64,000 bases of DNA from Lepidodermella squamata (taxonomy: Eukaryota > Gastrotricha): contig JBLDXI010000003.1 in NCBI GenBank assembly GCA_047495785.1, forward strand, positions 930,001-994,000. Reading direction: 5' to 3'. The translations under genes were made by a program, and so were the position numbers. A model generated the notes under the pieces. It saw only the letters and a program-made list of their open reading frames with translations, made no database searches and was not told the DNA's origin. Numbering within the stretch: the first letter of the stretch is position 1; every line of letters begins with the position of its first letter. Below are positions 47,237-58,100 of this stretch, piece after piece.

Positions 47237-47924
47237 GGCTGCAATTCGGTAGGCTGAGGGCGTGGTTCGTTAATTAGGGTTTTTTCCCAGGCGCCCTAGT
47301 GCCAACTTTGCATCACCTGTTGATAAAATGAATTCGCGACACCACAGGGCTCTTTGTGGTTGACAAGGTATTTGACTGACATTTAAAATCTAACCTACAT
47401 CCCAGATACCTGCTGTTCCTGTTTGTTCACACTCCAACGGCATAATAACCGCTAAGTCGATAACAGCCTTTTACGCTCGTCCATTTTTAATTATTCTAAG
47501 GTATATTCGCATTGATCAAGACATTCAAGGGAGTGTAAAAGATATGTAATAATTAGTAATCGAGATTAAATTTCTCATCATTATTTTTTTATGCGTGCTT
47601 TTATTCGGAAATCTGAGCTAACGGACCAAGCACCACCAAATTATCCAAAAAACATTTTTTTGAGTTTCCCCTCGCCAGAATTTCTATTTTTTAGTACGAT
47701 TCCTATCCGATAGATCTCACTTTCTCGGTCATTTTGCGATCTCAGCCGTCGCTGCATGACATCAAGGATTAGGGCGCACCATCGATTTAAAGTTACCGCC
47801 AAAATATGTTCTCTCACGCAACTCAACGTTATGCGATTCCAATGCCTTTCAATTGATAGGATACCGTATTTGTTCTAATAAAAGCTCATTCACTAATAAT
47901 CGCCCATCCCTAATAGTAGCCCAG

Positions 47925-48080
47925 GGCTGAGGTGTCAAGTCGGTTCGAAAACTTGAAAAATGAACGATTCAACAAAAATTATTTTTTGAATTTTCCAAAA
48001 TTTCGAGGTTGAAATAGCCCGGGCTGCCATAGGAACAAATACGGTATACATATTTTCTGGCGCTGTACTCCAGGAGAAAG
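47925..48080 (+). repeat. Dispersed repeat, copy 2
   Basis: Partner of 24625-24770 with the same end motifs (GCCCAGGGCTGAGG and GGAACAAATACGGTA) in the same order and orientation, followed by GGCGCTG in both. Confidence 0.5.
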
Positions 48081-48227
48081 CTGCTTGTTGCAGGCTCAAG
48101 TCTACGATGCTTCAAAGTTACACGCTTTCGCGATCAAACGCGTAAAATCAAACGCGAGCCCATTAAATATCGAACGCATGAAAAATAAATTATTTTCTAG
48201 ATTTATTTCACGTGATGATTCAAGTTC

Positions 48228-49134
48228 TTAGCAGGTAACAGTTGGCTTGCGGATGAAGTTGCCAAGAGGGTCGCATTCCTGTTGGATGCAGTTCTTGCCA
48301 AGTTGGACAATGTCGGTGTTGCTACGAGCGCATTCTAAACAAAGTAAAATTGTGAGAATTTGTATAATTTGAAGCTAAGATTAAAACTCACCGCAGGACA
48401 TTTGCATGGCTTGGCTGACATGAGCAGCGTAGCCTTCGATGGGCTCGCCATTGCGATCGACGCAGGAGCAGGCGCCCTCGTGGCACTGGCGGGCCTTGTA
48501 GTTCCCGAGGGCATCGCACTGACGCTTGCGGGCTCCCAACATGTGGGTGGTTTCCTTCTCAGCCTTATCGCGGGCACATTCTGAACCAACAAAATCCTGA
48601 ACAATTCGGAAGAACACGCAATTAAAGCTTACGGCAGCCCATCTCCTTGAAATGGCCGATGTTAGCCTCGAAGCCTGGGATTGGGGTTCCATCCTTCTGG
48701 ACGCATTGGCAAACAGATTCGCGGCACTGCTTCGGGGCGAAGAATCCTTCCTCGTCACAAACTGGAGTCGGAGCACCCATCAAAGGGCCCATCGATTCGA
48801 TATCTTGCATGAGCTTGTGGCAAGGTTTAAGTGTTGACTTGACGCAAGTCTTAGTCGATTCAGCGTCGCATTCAAGACCAGCTCCGCACTCTGAGTCGAC
48901 GCTGGTACCAAGGAGCAACAGGTGAGCGCAAGACTCGCCTTCTTCCATCTGGCGGATGCAACCAGGGCAGCAGCCGCAGTAACCACCATTCATGTCGAGG
49001 CGATAGCCTGCAGGGCAGCCCTTCTCGAAGTCAAAGCCACACCTCAGAGCCGCGCAAGCATTAGGTGGACAAACCACCATAGCTGCCGAGACACCGAGAA
49101 TCGCTGAAATAATGGCCAAGGTCTTTCCGATCAT
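48228..49134 (-). CDS. Secreted IGFBP-N plus two thyroglobulin type-1 modules
   Basis: Three exons (49134-48633, 48580-48392, 48334-48228) keep frame and give 265 residues. A signal peptide (MIGKTLAIISAILGVSAA) is followed by the IGFBP domain (VCPPNACAALRC, GGYCGCCPGC, CGAGLECD), a first thyroglobulin type-1 module (PCHKLMQDIE, PVCDEEGFFAPKQC, CQCVQKDG), a second one (RQCDALGNYKARQC, CSCVDRNG), and a short cysteine tail (NCIQQECDPLGNF). The usual CWCV of these modules is CQCV and CSCV here. Such modules can inhibit cysteine proteases, and the IGFBP part may bind growth factors; both are family knowledge, not shown. It is the tandem paralogue of the gene at 46841, 1.1 kb away. AATAAA lies just after the stop. 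Confidence 0.85.
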
Positions 49135-49200
49135 TCTCGCAGAAAGTTGGTTATTTTATGAGTGGGATGAAAGTATGTTATGGACGAATCCTGCGACGGC

Positions 49201-49207
49201 TTTTATA
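49201..49207 (-). promoter_or_regulatory. TATA box of the IGFBP/thyroglobulin gene
   Basis: CCTATAAAAGCC on the minus strand, 67-73 bases above the start at 49134. Confidence 0.65.
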
Positions 49208-49934
49208 GGCCTCTAGTCCATTAGTGAACAAAAAACTTGTTTTGACTGCATTATTGGCGTGGGAACGAGTCAGGTATTTTTCCACACATATTATAACCAA
49301 GTAGATAACATGTTTTCATGACACCCCACCCGCCCAGTGATTATAATGGAAACTCGATTACCTAGATCAAGACAGGTCTCAGATTAATTTTTGATGATTC
49401 AGGATCAAAGAGCGAAGTCCGAATTTAGCTATTCGAGTAAATGTGAATGCATCAAAGATTTGAATAACGAACTAGGATTTTCTCAAATTTGTCGCCAAAT
49501 GTTCCAGTTGGGAAAAACTACTGCTATTTTGAAAGGTTGTGCGCCTTGATTATTTTCCGGAGCGTTTCGAAAGTATTAAAATAAAATGAAAAATTGAACA
49601 AGTTGACTCTTTGATGACAGCACATAATTCATGATAAACCTTTTTCATCGAGGCCATTCAGAATGAGAAACGGCGACCTTTTCGCACTTTTCAGATTCCT
49701 CCTATTCAAAAAGAAATGAGTCAGAGCGCTTTTTCTTAATTCTCCTACCGTTAAGAGAAGACGTCTGTTTTGAAGTTTGAAGAAACCCTCGTGGTTTGTT
49801 AGTTCGCCTCACATCTGTTACTCGCAAAAGCACAAACAGTTGACACCTTGCTGTTTGACCTCAGCAGCAATACAGGAAGTTATCTTCACGTTATCTTATC
49901 TAGCATAGCCCGAGGGCTCGTTAAGCCAAGTGAA
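49208..49934. other. Intergenic, no gene seen
   Basis: Divergent promoter region between the IGFBP/thyroglobulin gene (minus) and the PI-PLC X gene (plus). No further elements recognised. Confidence 0.45.
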
Positions 49935-51113
49935 ATGACAATTTACAAAACGGGGTCATTATTTGCAGTGGCGTTGATCGCCGCTGCTTATGGCTCTTGG
50001 CCAGCAGATTGGATGGCAGCTCTACCTGAGAAGGTAGTGAACGATGTGCCCTTGGTTCAACTGTCTCTACCAGGTAGCTTATAGGAATTTCCTACAAGAT
50101 TGCGTAGTCTCAAACCATTTTGCAGGGTCCCACGATTCCTTCACCTACAACCTATCAGGGTCAATAGCCCCGCCAATCGTGATCAAATGGGCCAAGACTC
50201 AAAATTGGAATGTCACAGCGTGAGTCAATACTAAACTCCCTTAAATCCCTTTGTTGACAGACCAACTGAACTCCTCAGGCAACTCAATGGAGGGATTCGA
50301 TATTTCGACTTGAGAATCTATATGGATCATCAGGGCGTGTTCCGCTTCTGCCACGGCGATATCCACGGAGGTTTAGCAGTCTTACCCACCCTGCAACTGG
50401 TCAAAGACTTCCTAAACCAACATACGGGCGAATTCGTCATTCTCCACTTCCAAGCTTTCGAAAAAATCGACCTGAATAACCATCGCATCTTAATATCTTC
50501 TGTCGTCAACCTTTTCGGAACGATCGCTGTGGCGAGGTGTGACTACGGTGGTGTCATACAGAATGTGACTCTGGGCGATGTTCGAAGGGCAGGCCAGCGA
50601 GTTTTTCTCGTCTCCTACGACCCAATGACCGCTCAAGTTGATAAATGCACGTTTTGGAACTCAACAGCACTCACTAATCCTTACTATCCTACTACTCAAG
50701 TGGAAACCATGGCTGATACCCTGGCGAGTGAGTTACGCAATCGAACTGAAGCGGTCGACCCTCCTAATCAGTTCTTCGTTTATCAATCGGTTTGTTAGGA
50801 TTTAGCTTGATTTTCAGGATTTATACGGCTGATTTTTCAGGTTTTAACGCCGGATGCTGATTACATAATCCACCACTTAGGTGGTTCCCTCGAGAAATTA
50901 GCACTTCCGGCTACGGATTACGTTGCTAGCCAGTGGATTCCGCTGAAGGTTCGAGGCGACTGCCGAAATGCCGGCTACCTTAACATCGTTATGTGTGATT
51001 TTGTTGACAATTATGACTTCGCAACTCAAGTCGCGCTTGCCAATTGGAATTTTACGACATGCCCGCAAGAAAAAGAAGACATTCCATTCATTCACTTCGT
51101 TCCAATGGTTTGA
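49935..51113 (+). CDS. Secreted PI-PLC X-domain protein (PLCXD-like)
   Basis: Four exons (49935-50073, 50126-50219, 50279-50789, 50841-51113) give 338 residues in frame. The start at MTIYKTGSLFAVALIAAA opens a signal peptide. The X domain begins VQLSLPGSHDSFTYN with the first catalytic His, continues GGIRYFDLRI, then VFRFCHGD with the second His, then DFLNQHTGEFVILHFQ. The C-terminal part (YLNIVMCDFV, ANWNFTTC) fits PLCXD proteins. No Y, PH or C2 domain, so this is the small phosphodiesterase type, related to bacterial PI-PLC; the substrate is unproven. The signal peptide points to action outside the cell or on the lumenal side. Introns are 52, 59 and 51 bp. AATAAA near 51140. Confidence 0.88.
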
Positions 51114-52102
51114 AATCAAATTTCGACTGAATTTTTAAAATAAAATTTTTATTGCGGTTGAAATAATTTTAATCCTTTTGCACCTTGCGTAATATTGCGC
51201 GCGCGCCCAGACGCGATAAATGACCTAATTACGGACAACGAGCGGCAAAAGTGCGCACAAGTGCTAATTATAGGCGCACTTCATACACACGCAATAACTG
51301 TCAAATAAAATGAGTGTAGCTGTTATATTGTTTATCCCCGCCCATCTTCTCGGCTGTTGTTTTAACAGCCGCAACTCACTCGGCTGTTATTATCGCGGCC
51401 CCATACGCGGTTTGAAATTCGGCCGTTTTATTGCTACTCCTCTTATTTAGACACTTGGACGGCTTTTATTACCCTAGCAAATACATAGAATTTGCTGATT
51501 TTCGCATCTACGTTAGGCCCTATTGCCAATGATGTGAGTTGAGGATTTTCCATAGCTATTTTTTATAAATTCAAGGTAATTGTTTACTTAATTTTTAATT
51601 TCAGTAGCCATTTTAAAATTGATATAGCCTGAGGTTTTTGTTATCTCTTGCTATCATGCGGCCGTATCTTTGAGGTCTGTTTCGACATGCGAGAGAGCTG
51701 TCCTCATTATTATTATTATGGCGCGTTATCTCGCCATGGTGACATGTCGCATGTAGGTCACGCGGTTGTCGAACGAGCGTAATAGCCCTGCGCCGGATGT
51801 AAAGAAAGAGGTTGTAAGACTAGAAACAGACCTTAGTCTGAGTACTTCATAACTCTAATATGATAGCAGCTAAAATTCTACTTAAGTTTTTGAAAATTAA
51901 ATACATTTTTTAAATTTTTAATCAATTGAATTATTTAAATTTATATTCGTGAACTCTGAAAAGATGAGTGTCGGGAACTCATATTCTCCCGGAAAATATG
52001 CTAATATTTGGAAATTTTAACCATTAGGCATTTGCACCTGTCTCTATTGAGGTATACTCGTATAGCCCGTGTCGTATCATTTTTTTGTCATCTTACTATG
52101 CA
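51114..52102. other. Intergenic, no gene seen
   Basis: AT-rich with a short alternating GCGC tract near 51200 and an ATT microsatellite near 51705. No supported exon. Confidence 0.45.
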
Positions 52103-52111
52103 TACTAATAA

Positions 52112-53817
52112 GAGGGAAATTTTGTGCGTCGACCAGATTGACCACTTTGTAGACCAACCGCGCGCGCACTTGTAGACCAATATGCGCGCGCGTCGACCAA
52201 AATGAGTGCGCGTGTAGACCAAAATTAGGGCGTGTGTAGACCAAGTAAATACAAGCCGTAAATAGGAGCCAACTATTTATTTTCGCAATTTTTGCAACGA
52301 CAAGCGGTACATTTTTGATTAACAACGAAGCAAGAGCATTTTCGACCCTTGCCAACTCGATTAACACAATTTTTGAAAGCTACGACGAGTTGAAAAACAA
52401 CTGGCTACCTGGTTCATGCGAGGAATCCCAGGCTTTCCTTGGTAATAGGGACCCATTTTTTTGGCAACGAGGCGCGAGTAGAGAAGAGGTTGTTACGTTG
52501 AACCTATATTGTTGTGCTACCGGAGGGCGTCGGCGTAAAAATGTTTTCTCGACTTGGATGCTAGATCATTTTTTTCTAAATTATGCGAATAGTTTAATAG
52601 AAGATAGCGGCCCGGCGGTCGACGGCAGACCGTCATAACAGCAAATACCCAAAACAGCATACGCGACAAAACAGCAGAAACACGATTCATCTTTTACATA
52701 GTAAGTTTTCGCTGTTTTGTCGCGAAATAAAAAATATGCTGTTTTGTCGCATTCGCTGTTCTGCGAAGTTGCTGTTTTGTCGCCGTACCCGGTCGACGCA
52801 TCTTTCAATTCCGATCACTTGAAATTAGTCCTATAATAATATCGCAAATTGCTGATTTCTTAAAAAATCCTAGGATAAGTTTTAGCTATTTTGATTTGTT
52901 GTTGCAGTTGTAGGTAGCGCGTTCATGCGGCGACCCAGTTCAATGACCGGACACGGTCCGTAGCTCTTATTCACGCAGCTAAACCGGCGTGTAAACACTC
53001 CAATACAGATAATCCCTTGATCCGTCGGCTGTAAAACACGGCAAACTGTCTCAGACGTCGCGCGGGGGTGCGTGTCGAGGTGCGCAGCGGGTGCGTGCGT
53101 GTGCGCGTGTTGTTTGAAGATTGGATGAAATGGGTGGATTGCGCGTGATTGGTGCAATAAATGCGTTGCGAATCAGCTGCTTAACTTGATCATTAAGTGT
53201 GGACACTGCTGCTGATTTCGCTGGTGAGCAATCGACTTAGTGAAAACGACAACGGCTGACGGTGTTTCGACTGTTTTCAACTGGTTGCGGCACACGCTTC
53301 TGCCCGCACAATCGCAATAGCAGTAGGCTTCTGTCATGCCATTTCGCCAATTATTTGCCTTCAGGAAATCAGGCCTCGGAATCTTTGTTATAATATATGC
53401 CTATAAACAAACCCCAATGGTGTGGGGTTTGTTTATAGGCCAACTCGTCCGCCTCGACTATCTGCTTGACGATTGCCTCTAAACAATCAGCCTCCTCATC
53501 AACCTGATTTTCTATAGCCTCGGCGGTAAAAGGCTCCTCGGCCGATTTTTCACTGGATAGCTCTTCGCCTGATAGCTCAAAGGATAATTGAAGGTTTAAA
53601 ATCGTCAAAGGCATCGAAATTAGCCAAAATTAGCCGATATACACGTTGGTCTACAATTAAATTTTTGAATGGTCTACAATTTAACAGTTTGGTCGACAAG
53701 TGTGCGTGCTGGTCTACAGCTGTTGCGTTTGGTCTGCGCGCGCACCCTTTTGGTCTACGCACCACCTTGAGTGGTCTACAATTGTGCGTAATCTGGTCTA
53801 CAAATTTTTCAAGCCCT
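52112..53817. mobile_element. hAT-like non-autonomous transposon (about 1.7 kb)
   Basis: Flanked by an 8-9 bp direct repeat (T)ACTAATAA at 52103-52111 and 53817-53825. The ends read GAGGGAAATTTTG on the left and, as reverse complement, AGGGCTTGAAAAATTTG on the right. Six GTAGACCA/GTCGACCA motifs cluster at 52127-52243, and eight inverted copies (TGGTCTAC and variants) cluster at 53643-53802. Eight-base target duplications, [TC]AGGG ends and subterminal repeats that bind transposase are features of hAT elements. No recognisable transposase lies between; the 107-residue frame at 52315 has no known motif. A nested set of GCTGTTTTGTCGC repeats lies at 52660-52790. Confidence 0.65.
53399..53440. 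repeat. Perfect 18-bp hairpin inside the hAT-like element
   Basis: GCCTATAAACAAACCCCA and its exact reverse complement are separated by the 6-base loop ATGGTG. It would form a strong cruciform or RNA hairpin. Confidence 0.8.
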
Positions 53818-53825
53818 ACTAATAA

Positions 53826-55108
53826 ACATGCTGATACGCACAGAGATGGCCGCGGCAATATGTTTTACGCACGTGTTTTTTTCTGCTCTCTTTTACTCTG
53901 ATTTTACTATGCATAGCACTCTGACGTATAGCGACCTGTGATAATATATTTATTTACCCAACTGTTCACTATGACTCGTCACCGTCGTAAGGAATTCGCC
54001 CGGTTTATGCAAATTATTAACCATTTTTTTTCAAAAAATTCCACCTCGATGATTGTGGACAAATTAATTTTTTAAATCCAATTTTGTAGGCTGCGTATTA
54101 TTCGTGATTTTTTTCACTCAAATTGTCATATATTAATTTACGCTGAATTTTTTTTTCACGCTCATTGAATATTTCCAGCCACAACAATAATAACAAAAGG
54201 CTAACAACAAACGATTAACGAGCAAGTACATTTGTCTCGCCTTAGTCACGCGCCCAAACTGGTGAGATATTACGAAAAATCAACTATACACTACGTATAG
54301 TCCACGCTTAAAGTTTGAGCATGCTTATAATAATTGATGAATAATATTATTATAGCCGCCTTTGTGTCACATGCCTGCCATTTTACAAGGTAATTATTTT
54401 TTTAGCTAGTAAACTTGACCTATGCGGCATGCTTTAACAGTCAATTATTCTTTCATTACCACGTCATTTTTTTTATGAATTAATCCGAAAATTGCGATTT
54501 AGGAAATATCCAGTTTTTTTAAATAATTCTTTTGAAAAAATATTGAGCTATATTCTGCCACATTTTTCTTTGCTGTTTTATGAGAAATTTCTCGACTATT
54601 TTTTGTCTATTTTTTCCATTGAGCTTTTCTTCCCATTGCAGGCCAATTATCTTTTCACGCCTCAGACAGCTGTACACATAGTACTATTCACATTGGCAGC
54701 CTCCTTTCATCGCTTTTTATCTCTCCTTAAGATAAGGAATTCCATAAACAGGAAGTATTATCATTCTACTATAGATATTACTAAAATTCTATAATTATTT
54801 ATTATTTCAATAGAAAGCCGTAACTTCGGGCGAATTCAGAGCCCACTGATTTCTTTTTTTCGAGCATTTTCTTAGCAATGATTCATCAGCGCGTGCGAAT
54901 TTTTTGCAGGAGAACTTTTTTATTCCTTATTCAAGACGATTTTTCTTGATTATTTTTAGATTTTTTCCTGGCATTTGTTGAAAATTCCGATTTGTTACAT
55001 GGAATAATTTAAACTCCGCCGCGCTCAAGGCGGGTCAAATTTCGCTCGAGAAAACCGCTGATCCAGAAAAATTTGATTTCTTTTATTTTCAAATTTTCCG
55101 AAAAAATC
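53826..55108. other. Intergenic, no gene seen
   Basis: Very AT-rich. An open frame at 54492-54794 is Phe/Leu-rich but lacks support and looks like a composition effect. Confidence 0.45.
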
Positions 55109-58100
55109 ATGTCGATCGATGTTAACGCTACTTCTGCCGTGGCGGCTCAGCCGACTACAACCCTGCTGCATTTCGAACAATCCGGCCTGTCGAAAGTCAT
55201 TGAAGAATCGGCTCGGCTTAATTTAGCCTCGGGTGACTACGCGCCCAGTGAACAGCCACTGCTAGCGGCGGGTGCTGATGCCGGTGATGATTGGCCGATG
55301 ATTTTCGGCTCATCGACTACAACCACGTTAGCCCCGCCGCCGCCGCCGACTACGACGATTAAGCCGGATATTATCGTTGGATTTGTCTTTCTAGGCCTGT
55401 CTGGCCTGCTTCTGCTCAGTATTATCGCTGTTTGTATCTACGTACAACGGCCGTGCAAAAAGTAGGATTTAATTTTTTTTATTTTAAATTGAGAAAAAAT
55501 TGGAATTTAATTTTTATGAATTTATTCAGAAGTTTTAAAATTCAAATCTCATGTTTAATTTTAAAATTCCAAGATTTTTCATTTATTTCCTAAAATTTGA
55601 AACTATTAAATCGAATATAATAAAAATTTGAAAGTCTTGATTTTTTCTAAAATTTTCGACAAATTATAATTTTTTTTATAATTTTTTTCAATTTTTTTTT
55701 AAGGCCTTTTTTATTAATTTAGACTGGTCCGAATTTACCGCCACCGGGAGCGGAAGAAAATGTTGACGAAAATGGGCGTCGATGAAATTCACGATTTGCA
55801 GTACGATGCTGGTTTCATTCCGAAAACTGCTAAACCCAATTTCAGACGCCACAGGTAAGCTGCTGGATTAATCGCAGTTTTTTGTATTTTATCAAATATG
55901 GGCGTTTACTTATTTTTTGCTTATTTATAATACATTTTTAAGTGGTTCGAATCCGCAGGCGAGAAGGTAAAACATATACGTGCCTTGGAATGCAATTTTT
56001 TAGGGTATTTTTGTGCTTTGGTTAATGGCTGTTGCTTGGGTTACGGATCCTGGATCCGGTAGTTGGCCGTAAATATATGAAATAGTTTCGGCAATTAAAA
56101 CTAACATTTATCATTTAGAAGAAAAATTTGGAAAATAGTCGTCGTCTGTTGCTTGGAACTAATAGAGAAATTCCGTATTTTCCCAGCGCAAATTCAGACT
56201 ATTTTTGGTTACCTGAACCTTGAAAACCTTTTCGTGAATAATTTCTCGTAGCTGAATGTAGTAACCGAAATGACTGACAACACAAAACGATCTATTTCTC
56301 CGGAGGTGAACCGCCTATAGATTATTCGCGATTTCATTAAAAATTCATTAAATAAATCGAGAAAATCCCGTAAAAACCGAATGGAGTCTGGTTTGGTAAT
56401 TATCAGTATTTTACCGGGTTGGATCAAATCGGGTGTGACTTTTTTCATCCGACCATGTCATATTTCATCTGACAACCAAAAATGTGACTAAAATCATCCG
56501 ACATGGAAATATTAATTTTCTCGATTTTCCCGAGTTCGATTTTTCCGTAGGGGCATACCCCTTTTATGCACCCTATTTTGCCCTCCGAACCCGTATAATT
56601 TTATGGTGAAAGATTTATGGCGATCTGAATAGTCACCTTTTTACTGGAATCTTTTTAAAATATGAGAAAGCAAGTCGGTAGGTTTTAGTCTAATTTTTGG
56701 TTGTCGGATGAAATAAGAAATTAGTCGGATGAAAAAAGTTTTCCCCCAAATTTTTACGTGTTTAAATGGGGTCCCCCAGAGAGTAGCAGGCTTCAAATAA
56801 AGCAGAGAGCAACAAATGGTGCACATTTCAGACCAAATGGCTTCAAAGCACTCCCATAAAAAAAGTAAAATAAAGTATTAAGCAATGATCACCATGTTTT
56901 GGAATTAATGCTATTATTTTACTTTGAAGCCATTTTTTAATTTTGCTTCGAGGTCATGGTGCTTTGAAGCCTGTTACTAAATTTTCCCTACTTCGTAGGG
57001 GACCCGTTTAAATCTACTTCATCGCCTTTCTTTTCGATGTACTTCATCAATAGGTTGCCTTACTTATAGGACACCTTGAAAGTGCTAAGAGTAAAATATA
57101 CTTGAACACTTGAACCTGAAGTAATTTGAAATATCCCATTTTGTACGCTGGAAAATTTCTCACCTCGAAAATGGGCTATTAGGACTAACTACTAGCCGCT
57201 GGCTGATCTAGAATTCTCATGTTGTATAGCCTTCAATTTGAATTTTTCACTAAAAATTTCACAATTACGACTAAAAATTGAATTTTTCAGTTTAAAATCT
57301 GTAAATTGTTTAAATTGTTGTAATACTCAATTTAGGCGTCGGATTACTAATACATTTGTCACGCGAAATACATTTATTGATAGATTTTTTTACGTTTCAA
57401 TGTAGCTGTCTGTTACTCTCAATTACAGTGCAGACTTTTTTTCGAAAAATTTGTTTTCCAACTTGCTAAAATTCGATACTTGTATAATCGATACTTGAAA
57501 TCGATATCGGCTCTGCAGAGTGATTTAGAGAATATTGAGATTCTAGAGAATACGTGAAACTAGAAATTGCCTAATATGGGGAAATATTGAGTCGGAGCCT
57601 CGAATTAAAGGCGCCCATTCGCCCGACTCTATATTTTAATTTCATTACATTAAATTTTCGAATTCCAGTAAAATGTAGATAATTTTAAAGAGGAATAAAT
57701 TTATTCTCCACGATTTCGGAAGGGTTTCTTGTGTTATTACTGGTTACTAAAATTAATTACTGCAGTGTTTTATTTTGTCATTTTTTCAATTTTTCAGCCG
57801 GCTCATCAGTCAGCATTTCGATACAATAATCGACCTCGACCCGGACTACCAGCACCCGCACTTGCAGTACTACAAGCAGCACGCAGCGCTCATTGCAGCT
57901 AAGCGCATCACGGCGAAATCGCGGCTGCGAGGCCGCTGGTCGCAGGGTGAGTCGGGCGCGGGGCCCGTTTCGGGCGCCCAGCCCAGCTCGCTCATCCACC
58001 CGCGCACGCACACGCTATCGACCGGGCGGCCTAGCATTGAAGAGCCGTTGATTTCTGAGCAAGTTCACGGCGGGTCGTTGCCGGTGTTCACAGATGACCA

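Noticed and set aside
54492-54794. 100-residue Phe/Leu-rich frame that might be membrane protein
   Set aside because: It lies in a T-rich tract, which yields Phe and Leu codons by composition, and has no supported start or partner.
55940-55970. TGGTTCGAATCC, like a tRNA T-arm
   Set aside because: No acceptor, D-arm or anticodon stem could be formed around it.
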